DNA of 14,788 bases from Coemansia sp. RSA 1804 (GCA_027578815.1 JANBTH010000564.1:1-14788); one strand, 5' to 3'; numbered from the stretch's first letter, positions 1 through 8,489 are shown. Numbers and translations are program-made. Notes: a model not told the origin generated them from the sequence alone.

Positions 1-36
1 GCTGGGCTGGAGCAAAAGCAAGAGGACTGAAGACAG

Positions 37-198
37 GTGGCCGCAGATTTCTGGCTCCAGCACCGTCCTTTCCAAGCACGCCAGAGAAGAGAGATGGTTG
101 CAATGCCCTATGCCAGCACAGCCAATGGAAAGCCCAACAGCGAGGACGGAGGAACAAGTGTGCCAAAAAAGGACAAAAATGATGAAATATTAAAATGA
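37..198 (+). CDS. possible 3'-terminal exon of an upstream gene (partial)
   Basis: The first ~195 bases are richer in G+C than the AT-rich stretch that follows, as expected at the end of a coding region. In the frame ending at TGA 196-198, the stretch from about 37 reads as a hydrophilic tail (start VAADFWLQHRPF, end VPKKDKNDEILK). The same frame has a TGA at 28-30, so this reading needs a splice acceptor between it and the exon. Candidates are the CAG at 34-36 or at 58-60. The two other + frames are also open, to stops at 180-182 and 191-193, so the frame is not settled. I recognise no family. The upstream part lies outside the window. Confidence 0.3.
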   Translation: MAADFWLQHRPFQARQRREMVAMPYASTANGKPNSEDGGTSVPKKDKNDEILK

Positions 199-434
199 CT
201 AACACTTTTTTCTGGGATAAAAGTAAAATTCGCAACAACGGACTTTGGGAAAACGAGGATGGGGAAAAAAGCAAAGGATTCGCAAGGGGTTCTACGATTT
301 TTCTTTGCAAGCGCCTCACCGTGGTTTATTTAATGGCTGTTTCGGTCCTTGTGCGCACAGCTTGTGTTTGTCCAGGGTTTTTTTGCCTTTCTAATAATGG
401 CGGGCAGAATGGTGCAATGAGACGCTGCATACCA

Positions 435-926
435 TTATTGTAGATGTGACGATTTCATGGCTTTAGTTTGCCAAAATGAGGTCAGAGCATTCTGCAAGCA
501 CAAGTTGCAACAGCAGACATTCTGTTTGTTTCTCTTAAGAGTGTCGAACATCATGTTCTGGCGGTGATTGCAAGAAGCGAGCGGAGACGCGACATAGGGG
601 TCCGTGCTTGATCTAAATGTTTCTATTTGCTTGGTGCTTTTCAGAAACCCTTCATCTCTAAATGAAACACAGAAGAAAAAGACATGCACATACAGTGCAC
701 AAATGATTGGATGCTTGTGTTTTTTTTGGAGAAGACTTCTTCCGTGTGCTTGCCGCAAAATAAGCAACCATGTGTTTCCAAAGCTGGATTTAGAGCATAG
801 AAATATGTAGCAACTGGCATCCACAAGTGCAGCGCATTTTATACCTGGGCCATTTGACTGGACATTTGCTTTGCTAGGAATACGGATGAAGGAGAAAACA
901 ATATCTGAAACAATGTGAAAAATCAT
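435..926 (-). CDS. orphan open reading frame, doubtful
   Basis: This is a 163-codon frame from an ATG at 924-926 to a TAA at 435-437. The frame stays open to 971, but the upstream end has no ATG. The translation is rich in Cys, Ser, Phe and His, with a run of three cysteines near the end, and shows no domain, signal peptide or clear membrane helix I can name. Its only support is length: an open run this long is uncommon by chance in AT-rich DNA. It does not have the look of a globular protein. It could be a young or decayed gene, or chance. Confidence 0.15.
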   Translation of the reverse strand: MIFHIVSDIVFSFIRIPSKANVQSNGPGIKCAALVDASCYIFLCSKSSFGNTWLLILRQAHGRSLLQKKHKHPIICALYVHVFFFCVSFRDEGFLKSTKQIETFRSSTDPYVASPLASCNHRQNMMFDTLKRNKQNVCCCNLCLQNALTSFWQTKAMKSSHLQ

Positions 927-1536
927 CTGGCATATAGTGTTGCTCCTCACACGGTGTTTTACTATTGACAAGAAAACCGCGCACGTGCAGTTATCCAGAG
1001 GCTTGAAAACCGCCCATTGCTACCAGCAGAGTGTTTTCTTGCCCGTTTCTGGATGTTTGCATAGACATCTTTCCTTACCCACCCGTTCTCGCATGTGTTA
1101 ACAGGTGCGGATTGAGATTACACTTGCTCTAGACTGAATAAGAGGCAAAGAAGAAAGAAGAGGCTATTATTTTCATAATAAAGGATTATTGCATGACGTC
1201 CTTGAACGCCATATATCCTTTAATGTACTGATTAGCTTTCTGTTTAATTGTTTGTTTGTGGTCATTTGCAGCCGCAGGATTCATGGTCGTACATCATCCT
1301 GCAAAAGAAAACGGCATGTTACTTCTTTTCATACAAATGTGCGTGTACGCATGTTTGTGGGAAACATTCTAGACACACGCGTGAACTAAATTCATTGTTT
1401 CCAGCCAAGAAAATATAAAAGCTACATCGTTGTTGCAAGATCATGAATACAGCACTCTGCTAGTCGCTATGCTAGTTGTTTCTCATTCCCTTCACTTGTA
1501 AGAGAGCAACGACTTTATGTGAAATAATATGTAATT

Positions 1537-1560
1537 ATCCACATATCCACATATCCACAT
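1537..1560. repeat. tandem repeat, 3 x 8 bp (ATCCACAT)
   Basis: Three perfect head-to-tail copies of ATCCACAT lie in the intergenic region upstream of SET5. It is a micro/minisatellite-scale repeat with no assigned function. It is about 700 bp from the SET5 start, so a promoter role is not supported. Confidence 0.85.
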
Positions 1561-2047
1561 TTTAGTTAGCTTTACTTTGCGACATCGAGTAGAAATGTAG
1601 AATACTCTTTGCTGGGATATGCCAATACTTTAGATGCGAAACGCCCCGTGAGTGTTTAGGCAGCATTGTTTACATAGGGCTGTCAGCTGCCAACTTGTAT
1701 GCTTCTGCCTTTTCTTTCAACTATTCTTTATGCACAGAAGCTTGCAGGTTTTGCAACACGCGCCCAAAAGCCATACGATAAACCCCGCTTTCTGCGTGCT
1801 ATAGGCTATAAGTTGTAGTCTTTTTTGCTATTGCGTAAATAAAATGCTGTTTCAGCGTTATTCGTTCCTAGATGACGACATTTTTCATATATTTACTTTA
1901 CACTGATCATTGTCTTAGTGCGATTCGGCACATCAATTCGACCTGAAATCCAGCCAACTTCATTTACAGCAATTTTAAGATGATGGCCAAACCAGATTTT
2001 CCGAGTCCATAATCCGATCTGATTTGACTAATTTGCCCCTGTCTGAT

Positions 2048-2102
2048 AAAAAAAAAGATAATCGCTTTTTCAATTGAAGCAATATCGAAAATAATTTTTT
2101 TT
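2048..2102. promoter_or_regulatory. poly(dA:dT) tracts in the SET5 upstream region
   Basis: An A9 tract (2048-2056) and a T8 tract (2095-2102) flank a 10-bp perfect palindrome, TTCAATTGAA, at 2069-2078. The block lies about 150-200 bp upstream of the SET5 ATG. Poly(dA:dT) tracts disfavour nucleosomes in fungal promoters, so a promoter role is the simplest inference. No factor-binding motif is recognised with confidence. Confidence 0.35.
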
Positions 2103-2251
2103 GGCTCACACATCTTCCAGCTCTGCTTCTTTTACTCGTTGTTTTTGAAGTATCTAGAATCGAATGTAAGAAAACTTGTGCCATTTATTATTGATAGGGT
2201 TTCACTTTTCCAACCTCTCTGGTAGCTACGTAATAGTATAGTTTGCCTGCG

Positions 2252-3463
2252 ATGAGCGAACAAAGAAACGTTGCACCCTCCGCAGACGAGCTTCAGGCTG
2301 CAATCACCGCGATAAAGGAGCAAGAGCCCGAGTATGGAATCTCGAGAGTCTGTGCCACCCTTCGAGCAAACAATCCCACATGGCAGCTGAGCGAGAAGCG
2401 TGTGCGCAAGTTCATGGGATCGCTTGGTCTTGTGCAAGGCAGCACAGAAGACGATCAAAGCACGGCTCCAAAAAGCTCTATTGCGCCGGGGGACTTTGTC
2501 CATTCCCTTGCAAATGGACAGCTCCAAGTTAGGTATATTGACAGCGTTAAGGGGAAGGGTGTTTTTTCAGCCCGCGATTTTGGCAAGGACATAAACATAT
2601 TCGAGGAGACGCCATTTGCGTGGTATCCTCGTTGGGATACCGTCAGTATAAATTACTACAACGGCTCTAATAGTGAGTGTCAGCTGTGCGCGCGCGACCT
2701 CGAAAAAAGGTATCGTGGACTCCGTTCTGTCAGGTGCAGTCGTTGCTCAGCGTGCTTCTGCTCCAATACATGTAAAAACGAAGCAGAATCTAGGTTTCAC
2801 CAGATTGAATGTGTCAAGAATAATCCCGCCTTTGTGAATCTTGCCGATGCATGCCATGCGTGGAATTGGGGAGCGCCAATGTGTGCGGCCCGAGCGATCG
2901 AACGTGTGCTGATGGAATTTGAGCAAGGACAGGAGCAAGGAAAAGATGCGTGGGAGTCGCTCAAAGCATTCACCACCATGCGAACCGATGTCATGGACAT
3001 GCGCCGCAAGGGCGCCTCATGGTTCCTCTACGAGGAAGAATACGAAAATAGATGGAAGACTACGTATTCGCAAATGAGAAACAGTCTTTGTCCGCCACCT
3101 GCTGCTTGCGGATTAAAGCAGTTTGAAAAGATCCCAAAGAAGATCCGCGATGAGATGTTTTCATACAACGAATGGCTCAATCTAATTGGAAAATATAGCC
3201 TGAACGATCAGAATGGCGGGCTCTATCTGCTCCAAAGCTGCTTTAATCATAATTGCAACCCCAATTGCGTTGTTGTCCATCCGAATGATGGCATGTATCG
3301 TGCTATTATCAAGACCCTCCGGCCTATCAAGGCGGACGAGGAGATGACCATCACCTATGTCAACCCACGAGACAGTGTCAGCGAGCGACAGCAAGCTCTT
3401 CGCGACTGGTATATGTTTGATTGTCGGTGTGATCGATGTGTAGACGAATTGAACGACAGTTGA
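2252..3463 (+). CDS. SET5: Set5-type SET and MYND domain histone-lysine methyltransferase
   Basis: This 403-residue protein is probably a SAM-dependent lysine methyltransferase. Yeast Set5 monomethylates histone H4 at K5, K8 and K12. Residues 11-60 form a helical N-terminal domain whose motif (NPTWQLSEKRVRKF, 41-54) closely resembles that of Set5 as I recall it. The SET domain opens at GKGVF (101-105) and is interrupted by a MYND-like zinc cluster with C143, C146, C162, C165, C170, C174, H183 and C187. It resumes with the catalytic FNHNCNPNC (331-339) and TITYVNP (366-372). The post-SET zinc motif CRCDRC is at 391-396. The start is the ATG at 2252: an in-frame TAG at 2234-2236 blocks extension, and position -3 is a purine. 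The acidic C-terminal tail of yeast Set5 is missing here, because the protein ends just after the post-SET motif. Family membership is secure; the H4 substrate is inferred from homology. Confidence 0.92.
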   Translation: MSEQRNVAPSADELQAAITAIKEQEPEYGISRVCATLRANNPTWQLSEKRVRKFMGSLGLVQGSTEDDQSTAPKSSIAPGDFVHSLANGQLQVRYIDSVKGKGVFSARDFGKDINIFEETPFAWYPRWDTVSINYYNGSNSECQLCARDLEKRYRGLRSVRCSRCSACFCSNTCKNEAESRFHQIECVKNNPAFVNLADACHAWNWGAPMCAARAIERVLMEFEQGQEQGKDAWESLKAFTTMRTDVMDMRRKGASWFLYEEEYENRWKTTYSQMRNSLCPPPAACGLKQFEKIPKKIRDEMFSYNEWLNLIGKYSLNDQNGGLYLLQSCFNHNCNPNCVVVHPNDGMYRAIIKTLRPIKADEEMTITYVNPRDSVSERQQALRDWYMFDCRCDRCVDELNDS

Positions 3464-3593
3464 AACAAATAGAAGCATGTAATGGTTTATATCTGATCGT
3501 AATTTTCTATTTTGCATCATATAGGTAACAAATGCTATTAAAATTAAAACTCCAAGACACGGCATTTAGTTGTTGGGGATGGTACGGTTCATT
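3464..3593. other. convergent 3' spacer between SET5 and the rhomboid gene
   Basis: Only 130 bp separate the two stop codons, so the two 3' UTRs very likely overlap or abut. AT-rich runs around 3530-3550 could serve as polyadenylation efficiency elements. No perfect AATAAA is seen on either strand. Confidence 0.5.
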
Positions 3594-4826
3594 CTAATTT
3601 AGTCTACCTGCGTTCTTCTTGGCATGTCTCGCCGATTGAAACTGCACTAGTTTCGTCCAAACATCCTTTCCCCACATTATATATGCCAGTCCAAACAGAC
3701 CACCCGCAAGATGTGCAACATGGTTGATGCCTTTCCACCGACGAATTAAACCGATTAGATCAAAGCCCATCATCGCTGGAAACAACACACTGATTGGGAA
3801 TGATACAAACGGAATAAAGATAATTGCCAGTGGAGCATTCGGATACAGAAGCATCGTCGCGCCAACAACGCCGTATACTGCTCCGCTGGCGCCTAGCGAC
3901 GGAATGAGGAGTGTTGGGAAAACCCGTGCAAAGGCCTGGCTTGCAAAGCTGGAAAACACGCCCGCAGTCAGGTAAAAGGCAGTAAACTGCTCCGGACCCA
4001 TGGCAGATGCGATGGCAGTTCCAAAGGATATCAGCGCAATGTTGTTGAAGGCAAAGTGAACCAGCTCCTTGTGACTGAATGTGGATGTAAGCATGGTATA
4101 AGAGAGGTTCGCTTGAGGGTCGTGCAAAAAGCTTCTCATCATCAGGGGAAACAGCCGTGGTATATGCCACATGCCGAAAACGACAGTGTTTATCCCCACC
4201 AGAGTATATACACATTTCTTGGCTCGCGAGAGAAGGTACCACCAATCTGCAGCTGCCACGGCAGTTCGTTTGAAACTGAATGGAATCCAGTGTGGCAACC
4301 GTGCTATAAATCGAATCGTTCTTGCGTGGGACAACCCATTGACATTGTGTGATCTATTCACAAGCAAACGAACCCGATCATCGTCCATAATCTCTGAAAC
4401 ACGATTATCTGAGCCATGTTTCCCTAATATAAACCCGCCAAACAAGGTCGAGCCGGTATGTTTGTTACGCTGGTCCTCCACATATCTAACATATAAATCC
4501 GAGCACACATACAAAACGCCCGACGAAAACACCACAAACCATATTGCTGGTCTCAGCAGAGGCAGCTTTTCATTGTTTGGCTTCCAGTTGTAGCTTCGTC
4601 TATTATGGTATGACTCTCTGTTTGAATAATAGGGTCTACTTTGAGTAGAACTATTAACAGGAGTGCCAGGTCGCAATATGATTCCAGACTTCCAGGAGGG
4701 TAGATCAGGAACAGCGGATGAGTTGCCCGTCAGCAAACCTTTGCGATTAGCAACCAGTCTTTTTGAGACATAGCCAATTTGGGAAACGGTCAACGATGAA
4801 CGTGCAGCGCCTAGGATACTAAACAT
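3594..4826 (-). CDS. PCP1: mitochondrial rhomboid serine protease (Pcp1/PARL family)
   Basis: This 410-residue intramembrane serine protease probably sits in the mitochondrial inner membrane. Yeast Pcp1 cleaves Mgm1 and Ccp1, controlling mitochondrial fusion; those substrates are inferred here. The N-terminus (1-30) is basic, Ser-rich and nearly free of acidic residues, like a mitochondrial presequence. One hydrophobic segment at about 91-113 precedes the six-helix rhomboid core (about 205-385), matching the 1+6 topology of PARL-type enzymes. The core contains HFAFN (H257 and N261, oxyanion region), GASG with the catalytic serine S314, and AHLAGG with the catalytic histidine H372. The ATG at 4826 is chosen because the in-frame extension to 4967 begins without an ATG and the context here (purine at -3) is good. 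The gene is convergent with SET5 and divergent from ACL4. No key residue is missing. Confidence 0.9.
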   Translation of the reverse strand: MFSILGAARSSLTVSQIGYVSKRLVANRKGLLTGNSSAVPDLPSWKSGIILRPGTPVNSSTQSRPYYSNRESYHNRRSYNWKPNNEKLPLLRPAIWFVVFSSGVLYVCSDLYVRYVEDQRNKHTGSTLFGGFILGKHGSDNRVSEIMDDDRVRLLVNRSHNVNGLSHARTIRFIARLPHWIPFSFKRTAVAAADWWYLLSRAKKCVYTLVGINTVVFGMWHIPRLFPLMMRSFLHDPQANLSYTMLTSTFSHKELVHFAFNNIALISFGTAIASAMGPEQFTAFYLTAGVFSSFASQAFARVFPTLLIPSLGASGAVYGVVGATMLLYPNAPLAIIFIPFVSFPISVLFPAMMGFDLIGLIRRWKGINHVAHLAGGLFGLAYIMWGKDVWTKLVQFQSARHAKKNAGRLN

Positions 4827-5198
4827 TCCTTTTAATTCAGATAAAGCAGAAAATGGCAAGTGGGTCCAAATGAAGACAAGCAAGGATGAAGAAATACAAA
4901 AGTCGTTCTTGTGGATTTCACCACTCCCTTGATCAGCCCCAATTGTCGCTCTGCTTGGCCAAAACAATCACCATATTATAATCTAATCAGTTTAGAAAAC
5001 GATGAAGAAAATTTGCTTTGCTTTTGTTTTGAGCCATTGAACTTTTGTTTCTCCGTACTAAATTCGTGCATCTTGACAACGCTGTTTATTCATACTTATT
5101 ACCTGGCTTTATATCAGTCAGACCTCTCTTTTCAGGGAAAATATCCAGTGAGCACCACATAGAACTGGCTGAAGGGCAGCAGACCGGAGGACGCGCCG
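4827..5198. promoter_or_regulatory. divergent promoter region, rhomboid gene and ACL4
   Basis: This 372-bp spacer separates the start codons of two divergently transcribed genes and so must hold both promoters. It is AT-rich in the middle (about 4970-5130), including TATTATAATC near 4975 and CTTTATATCAG near 5110 as possible TATA-like elements. I see no conserved factor site I would defend. Confidence 0.55.
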
Positions 5199-6332
5199 AT
5201 GGGTTCGAGAAGAGGAAAGACGGCCGCAAAGCTTGCCAAGAGAGGAAAGGACACAACAAGCAAAGGCGCATCGATTAAAGCAAATCCGCCGATTGAGGTT
5301 CTTCTTACAAAGACGCAAGAGTTAATGGACGATAACAGATATGACGAAGCGCTAAAGTGTATAGTCCGTGCTGTTGAAATGGACGATCGAAACACACAGG
5401 CGTTGCTTTTGGCAGCGATCATTCAGCTGGAGACAGGCAATATTGAGCCCGCACTAAACTGCTTGCTTAAAAGCGTGGAAATTGAACCGGAGCGTGGATT
5501 TGAGAAATATATGTATCTTGGACAGATCATGATAGAGCTTGAATCAGTCAAATACTTTCAACTAGGCGTGGATGCAATGCGGCGCGATTTAGACGAACTC
5601 GCAAAAGACTCAAATCATGCTGCGGTGCTTAGAAGAAAGATGGCAGAGGCATACGTTGCTATGACGGAGATATACCTTACTGACTGTTGTTTTGAAGACG
5701 ATGCCGAAAAGAAATGCGAAGAGTTTCTAATAAACGGTTTGGATATTGATCCCGAGTGCCCCGAGATTCATCAGACTATGGCTTCCGTTCGGCTTAGTCA
5801 GAACCGGTTAGACGATGCACGCGAATGCCTACGGAAGAGCATGGCGCTGTGGATAGAAAAGGACCAGAATGATCCAAGCCAAGTCCCATCGTTTGAAACA
5901 CGCCTGGCGCTGGTACGCCTACTACTAGAAGTGGATGACAAGGATCAGGCGCTGAGTATTTTAGAACGTTTGCAAAAAGAAGACGACGAAAGCATTGACA
6001 TGTGGTATCTCTACGGGTGGACATACCACCTGCAGAGCGAAGGAGAAGATCCGACCTGTGACAACGACGAAAAGACAGATCTCTTGCATTCATCGCGTGA
6101 ATGTTTCAACCAGGCAATAAGACTGGCTGGCTTAATCGATTATGAGAATGATTCATTGATTGACCATGCTCGCGAGCTTGTGGCAGCAATCAACGCTGTT
6201 CTACCGCCTTCTGCAGATGGCGAAGCGGATAACGCTGATGAGAATACAATGGGCGAGGGTCAAGAGGGCGATGCAGAGGACCATGGCTGGGAGGATTCAT
6301 CCAGCGACGACGATGTGGATATGCAGTCATAG
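5199..6332 (+). CDS. ACL4: Acl4-type TPR chaperone of ribosomal protein uL4 (Rpl4)
   Basis: This 377-residue protein is predicted to be the dedicated chaperone that captures newly made Rpl4 (uL4), escorts it to the nucleus and releases it onto pre-60S particles, as Acl4 does in yeast. A basic Lys/Arg-rich N-terminus (1-28) is followed by helical TPR-like repeats. Two lie at about 31-98 (start PIEVLLTKTQELMDDNRYDEA), and more at about 145-184, 188-217, 232-262 and 265-310. The C-terminal 40 residues are strongly acidic and Ser-rich (DDDVDMQS end), as in yeast Acl4, which has nearly the same length. The ATG at 5199 has G at +4. There is a single exon. The assignment rests on TPR layout, length and acidic tail recalled from the family; another acidic TPR protein is the main alternative. 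Confidence 0.8.
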   Translation: MGSRRGKTAAKLAKRGKDTTSKGASIKANPPIEVLLTKTQELMDDNRYDEALKCIVRAVEMDDRNTQALLLAAIIQLETGNIEPALNCLLKSVEIEPERGFEKYMYLGQIMIELESVKYFQLGVDAMRRDLDELAKDSNHAAVLRRKMAEAYVAMTEIYLTDCCFEDDAEKKCEEFLINGLDIDPECPEIHQTMASVRLSQNRLDDARECLRKSMALWIEKDQNDPSQVPSFETRLALVRLLLEVDDKDQALSILERLQKEDDESIDMWYLYGWTYHLQSEGEDPTCDNDEKTDLLHSSRECFNQAIRLAGLIDYENDSLIDHARELVAAINAVLPPSADGEADNADENTMGEGQEGDAEDHGWEDSSSDDDVDMQS

Positions 6333-7041
6333 CGACATGCTAGCTTAGCTGTAGAAGAAGATAACAACTGCATGTTTTGCATGCCTTGAATATATGGTTA
6401 TCGGCATGCTTTTCAGCCATTTATGGACTAAACATATTAAATAAATTGCGTACGATTTAAAAGAACAATGATCAGTTCTAGTGGGGAGATGATGTAATGA
6501 ATCAGTCGTATGTCTCTTTCCCTTGCAGTAGTTTCGGGCTGCGTTGTTTGTGACAAGTAAATAAATAAGCAAACTTTCTACAGCATTTTGCAGACCAGAT
6601 CGTCGTTTGGCTGAAAAGAAAGACAGCGGCTTTAAGGAGATGGTCTGCGTCTAACCCCTTCGTCATCTGCACTGCTGTGCATGTGTACGAAATGAAAGTG
6701 GACTGAAAAATTTCGATACTTTTGCGTGGAAAAGGGGACGAAAAAGAAACCCGTTTGCGTCTTTCTGGGACTTTCGGGGATCGGCATGTATTCCCCTTTT
6801 AACCAGTAAAGTTTCCCTTTTCTTTCAACATTTCTCCTTTTCTATTTTCTGAAAATAAAAACAATCTTTCAAAACTGCCGCTGTTTACGTTGGTCCAAAG
6901 CGCACTCTCTTGTCTCCTAACATTTCATCTCAACTTTTTGTCCTTCGTTTTTCGTATACCCTCCAATACTCCTTTTCCTTGCTTAGCATCACTTTTCATA
7001 GCCAAAGAACCCCTCACCAATAACACTAGCATTTTCCTATA
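6333..7041. promoter_or_regulatory. ACL4 3' region and promoter of the GPI-protein gene
   Basis: This 709-bp spacer has no gene. An AATAAA at 6440-6445, 108 bp past the ACL4 stop, is a candidate polyadenylation signal. The right part carries four stress-response-element cores: CCCCT at 6655-6659, AGGGG at 6733-6737, CCCCT at 6793-6797 and CCCCT at 7010-7014. A long pyrimidine-rich stretch runs from about 6790 to 6990. Pyrimidine-rich leaders are common before strongly expressed fungal genes, and the STRE is the Msn2/4 site in yeast. A role here is inferred. Confidence 0.5.
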
Positions 7042-7707
7042 ATGAGACTCATCAGCACCGCATCGGCTCTTATTCTTGCTGCCTCCGTTACGATGGCAGC
7101 CGACGAGGCCGTTTGGAAAATCACAGACTTGGACAGCAACGAGCGCGAGAATCTGTGTGACCGCCAGATCCAGACGTGTCAGAACAACTGCGGCGGACCT
7201 GACGAGGCGCCTATGGCATTCTGCAACCCAGACACCATGGGGTGGGGCTGTGGGTGCAAGAGCAACACGCCGTCATTCAAGTCCTGGAACTGGCCCGTGC
7301 CTGCAAGAGACTGCGCTGGCTCGCTTGCAATCTGCAAGGAAAACTGCGGCTCCCAGTCTGGCGACCGCAACAAGTGCTACGAGGACTGTTCGACGTCGCA
7401 CCAGTGCAACACTGAGGATGCGCCGATTTCCTACACCAACACCACCGACTTTGATGTTTCTCCGGCGTATGTTGGTCCTGCAGTCTCGTACAAGGGCGAC
7501 GATCTGGGCGATCTGAACGACGGTAACGACCGCACCAACCTCGGCTCCAGCAGCTCTGAAAATTCGGAGACAAACGATGCCAAGAACGACAACAGCGATG
7601 CTGTGGACTCCTCATCTGATCATTCCTCCGCCACTGATCCTCTGTTGAAGTCGGCTGGGATGGCCCTGCTTACTTTCACCATTGCTACTGCAGCTTCCAT
7701 GTTCTAA
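7042..7707 (+). CDS. secreted cysteine-rich protein, predicted GPI-anchored (DUF7707-like)
   Basis: This is a 221-residue predicted cell-surface protein. Residues 1-20 form a signal peptide with a hydrophobic core and a small-residue cleavage site before DEAVW. The ectodomain 39-122 has twelve cysteines: 39, 46, 50, 61, 70, 72, 91, 98, 102, 112, 116 and 122. Their spacing resembles the fungal DUF7707 family of GPI-anchored proteins as I recall it. The pattern C-x6-C-x3-C occurs twice (39-50 and 91-102), each ending NCG. A Ser/Asp/Asn-rich stalk (about 150-198) follows, with one NTT sequon at 133-135. The C-terminus ends in a hydrophobic segment (206-221) with no charged residue after it, as expected for GPI transfer at a small residue near 195-205. 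The ATG at 7042 has A at -3 and starts the signal peptide. Role unknown; wall structure or adhesion is possible. The DUF assignment is moderate. Confidence 0.8.
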   Translation: MRLISTASALILAASVTMAADEAVWKITDLDSNERENLCDRQIQTCQNNCGGPDEAPMAFCNPDTMGWGCGCKSNTPSFKSWNWPVPARDCAGSLAICKENCGSQSGDRNKCYEDCSTSHQCNTEDAPISYTNTTDFDVSPAYVGPAVSYKGDDLGDLNDGNDRTNLGSSSSENSETNDAKNDNSDAVDSSSDHSSATDPLLKSAGMALLTFTIATAASMF

Positions 7708-8489
7708 CATTTGCTGTCGACAAGCCTATTTACGTTAACGAGTCCTTTTCCTCTTTTTTATTTCTTGAATTTCACGAGTAAACCGCGGTAGTATTATTAC
7801 TGTCTGTGCTGCATGGCATTGTTTGGAAAAGTAGTATTGCGTGTAGCGGGATATGTTAAAGAACTTTGAAAGTTGATTCTGTTGAAAATAGGAAGATGAA
7901 GATTGACTGGGGAATCCTCTTGTTGCACCAGCGGATCAAAGGAAATACACTGGATCTGATACCTGGGGAAACGTAGAGAATTCCACAAGCACCCGCGCAT
8001 GGATCTAAGCAAAGAACTGTGCCGGATTCACCATCTCATGCTCTGATGCTATGTAACTATTGATCCCTTTGCTTTCAAACATTGAAATTTACATATGCCA
8101 CTCTATATTACAAAGAAACGTCAGCGTTTCATAGGCAACATTTAATGCTCGCTTATTTCCACATAATTTCAGCTGCAGTTATTGCTGCAGTAAGATGTTA
8201 CCCAAGTCTTTTCTACAGGTTTCAAAGTGGTTTAAATTAAGGTACAAAACTATTGTGTTATTTTAACAGCAAAGTTTTCATATGTAATTGATACATGCAA
8301 TGTTGTATGCTCTTCATTCAAACCGCAAAATACTAAACATGCAATTGTTTCTTTTCTCTGTGCTTTCTTTTTCTTTCGCGCTCTGTCTTTTATGATGCTA
8401 AACCAATAACGCTAACCGACCCATTGAAAACACCTTGTTTGCAAATGCAACCTACTCTTGTTCAAACAATCGACTCTAACCTGATAATG
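7708..8489. other. convergent intergenic region without a supported gene
   Basis: This 782-bp spacer lies between the stops of the GPI-protein gene and the FN3/coiled-coil gene and so holds both 3' UTRs. It is AT-rich apart from a more G+C-rich patch at about 7890-8040. That patch is open on the minus strand for 67 codons from an ATG, and nearly open on the + strand (one TAG). Neither translation resembles a known protein. No tRNA A/B boxes or clear snoRNA C/D boxes were found. Confidence 0.5.

Larger units (their letters stand above)
199..2251. other. gene-poor AT-rich intergenic region, ~2 kb
   Basis: No recognisable protein gene, tRNA, rRNA or spliceosomal RNA was found here on either strand. 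Most open frames are short and non-globular. The exception is a 163-codon frame on the minus strand (435-926), listed separately. The region also holds three copies of an 8-bp repeat (1537-1560) and A/T tracts in its last 200 bases that probably belong to the SET5 promoter. It is much longer than the other intergenic spacers in the window (130 to about 780 bp). Confidence 0.6.

Noticed and set aside
195..443. 82-codon + strand frame at the left
   Set aside because: It starts at a real ATG, but the translation has no recognisable feature and sits in AT-rich intergenic DNA. It is short enough to be chance.
2132..2527. 131-codon minus-strand frame overlapping the SET5 start
   Set aside because: It is antisense to the clearly coding SET5 N-terminus, with no recognisable domain. 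It is a shadow frame.
4827..4967. 47-residue N-terminal extension of the rhomboid protease
   Set aside because: The frame is open but begins with a TTG codon, not ATG. The first ATG at 4826 starts a convincing mitochondrial presequence in good context.
5045..5198. Intron in the ACL4 leader (TACTAA near 5056 followed by CAG near 5120)
   Set aside because: A branch-point-like string and an acceptor-like CAG are present, but no convincing GTATGT/GTAAGT donor lies upstream within the spacer.
7708..8489. tRNA or box C/D snoRNA in the convergent spacer
   Set aside because: CTGATG- and GGATTC-like strings occur near 7990-8050, but no paired A/B boxes, cloverleaf stems or matched C and D boxes could be built.
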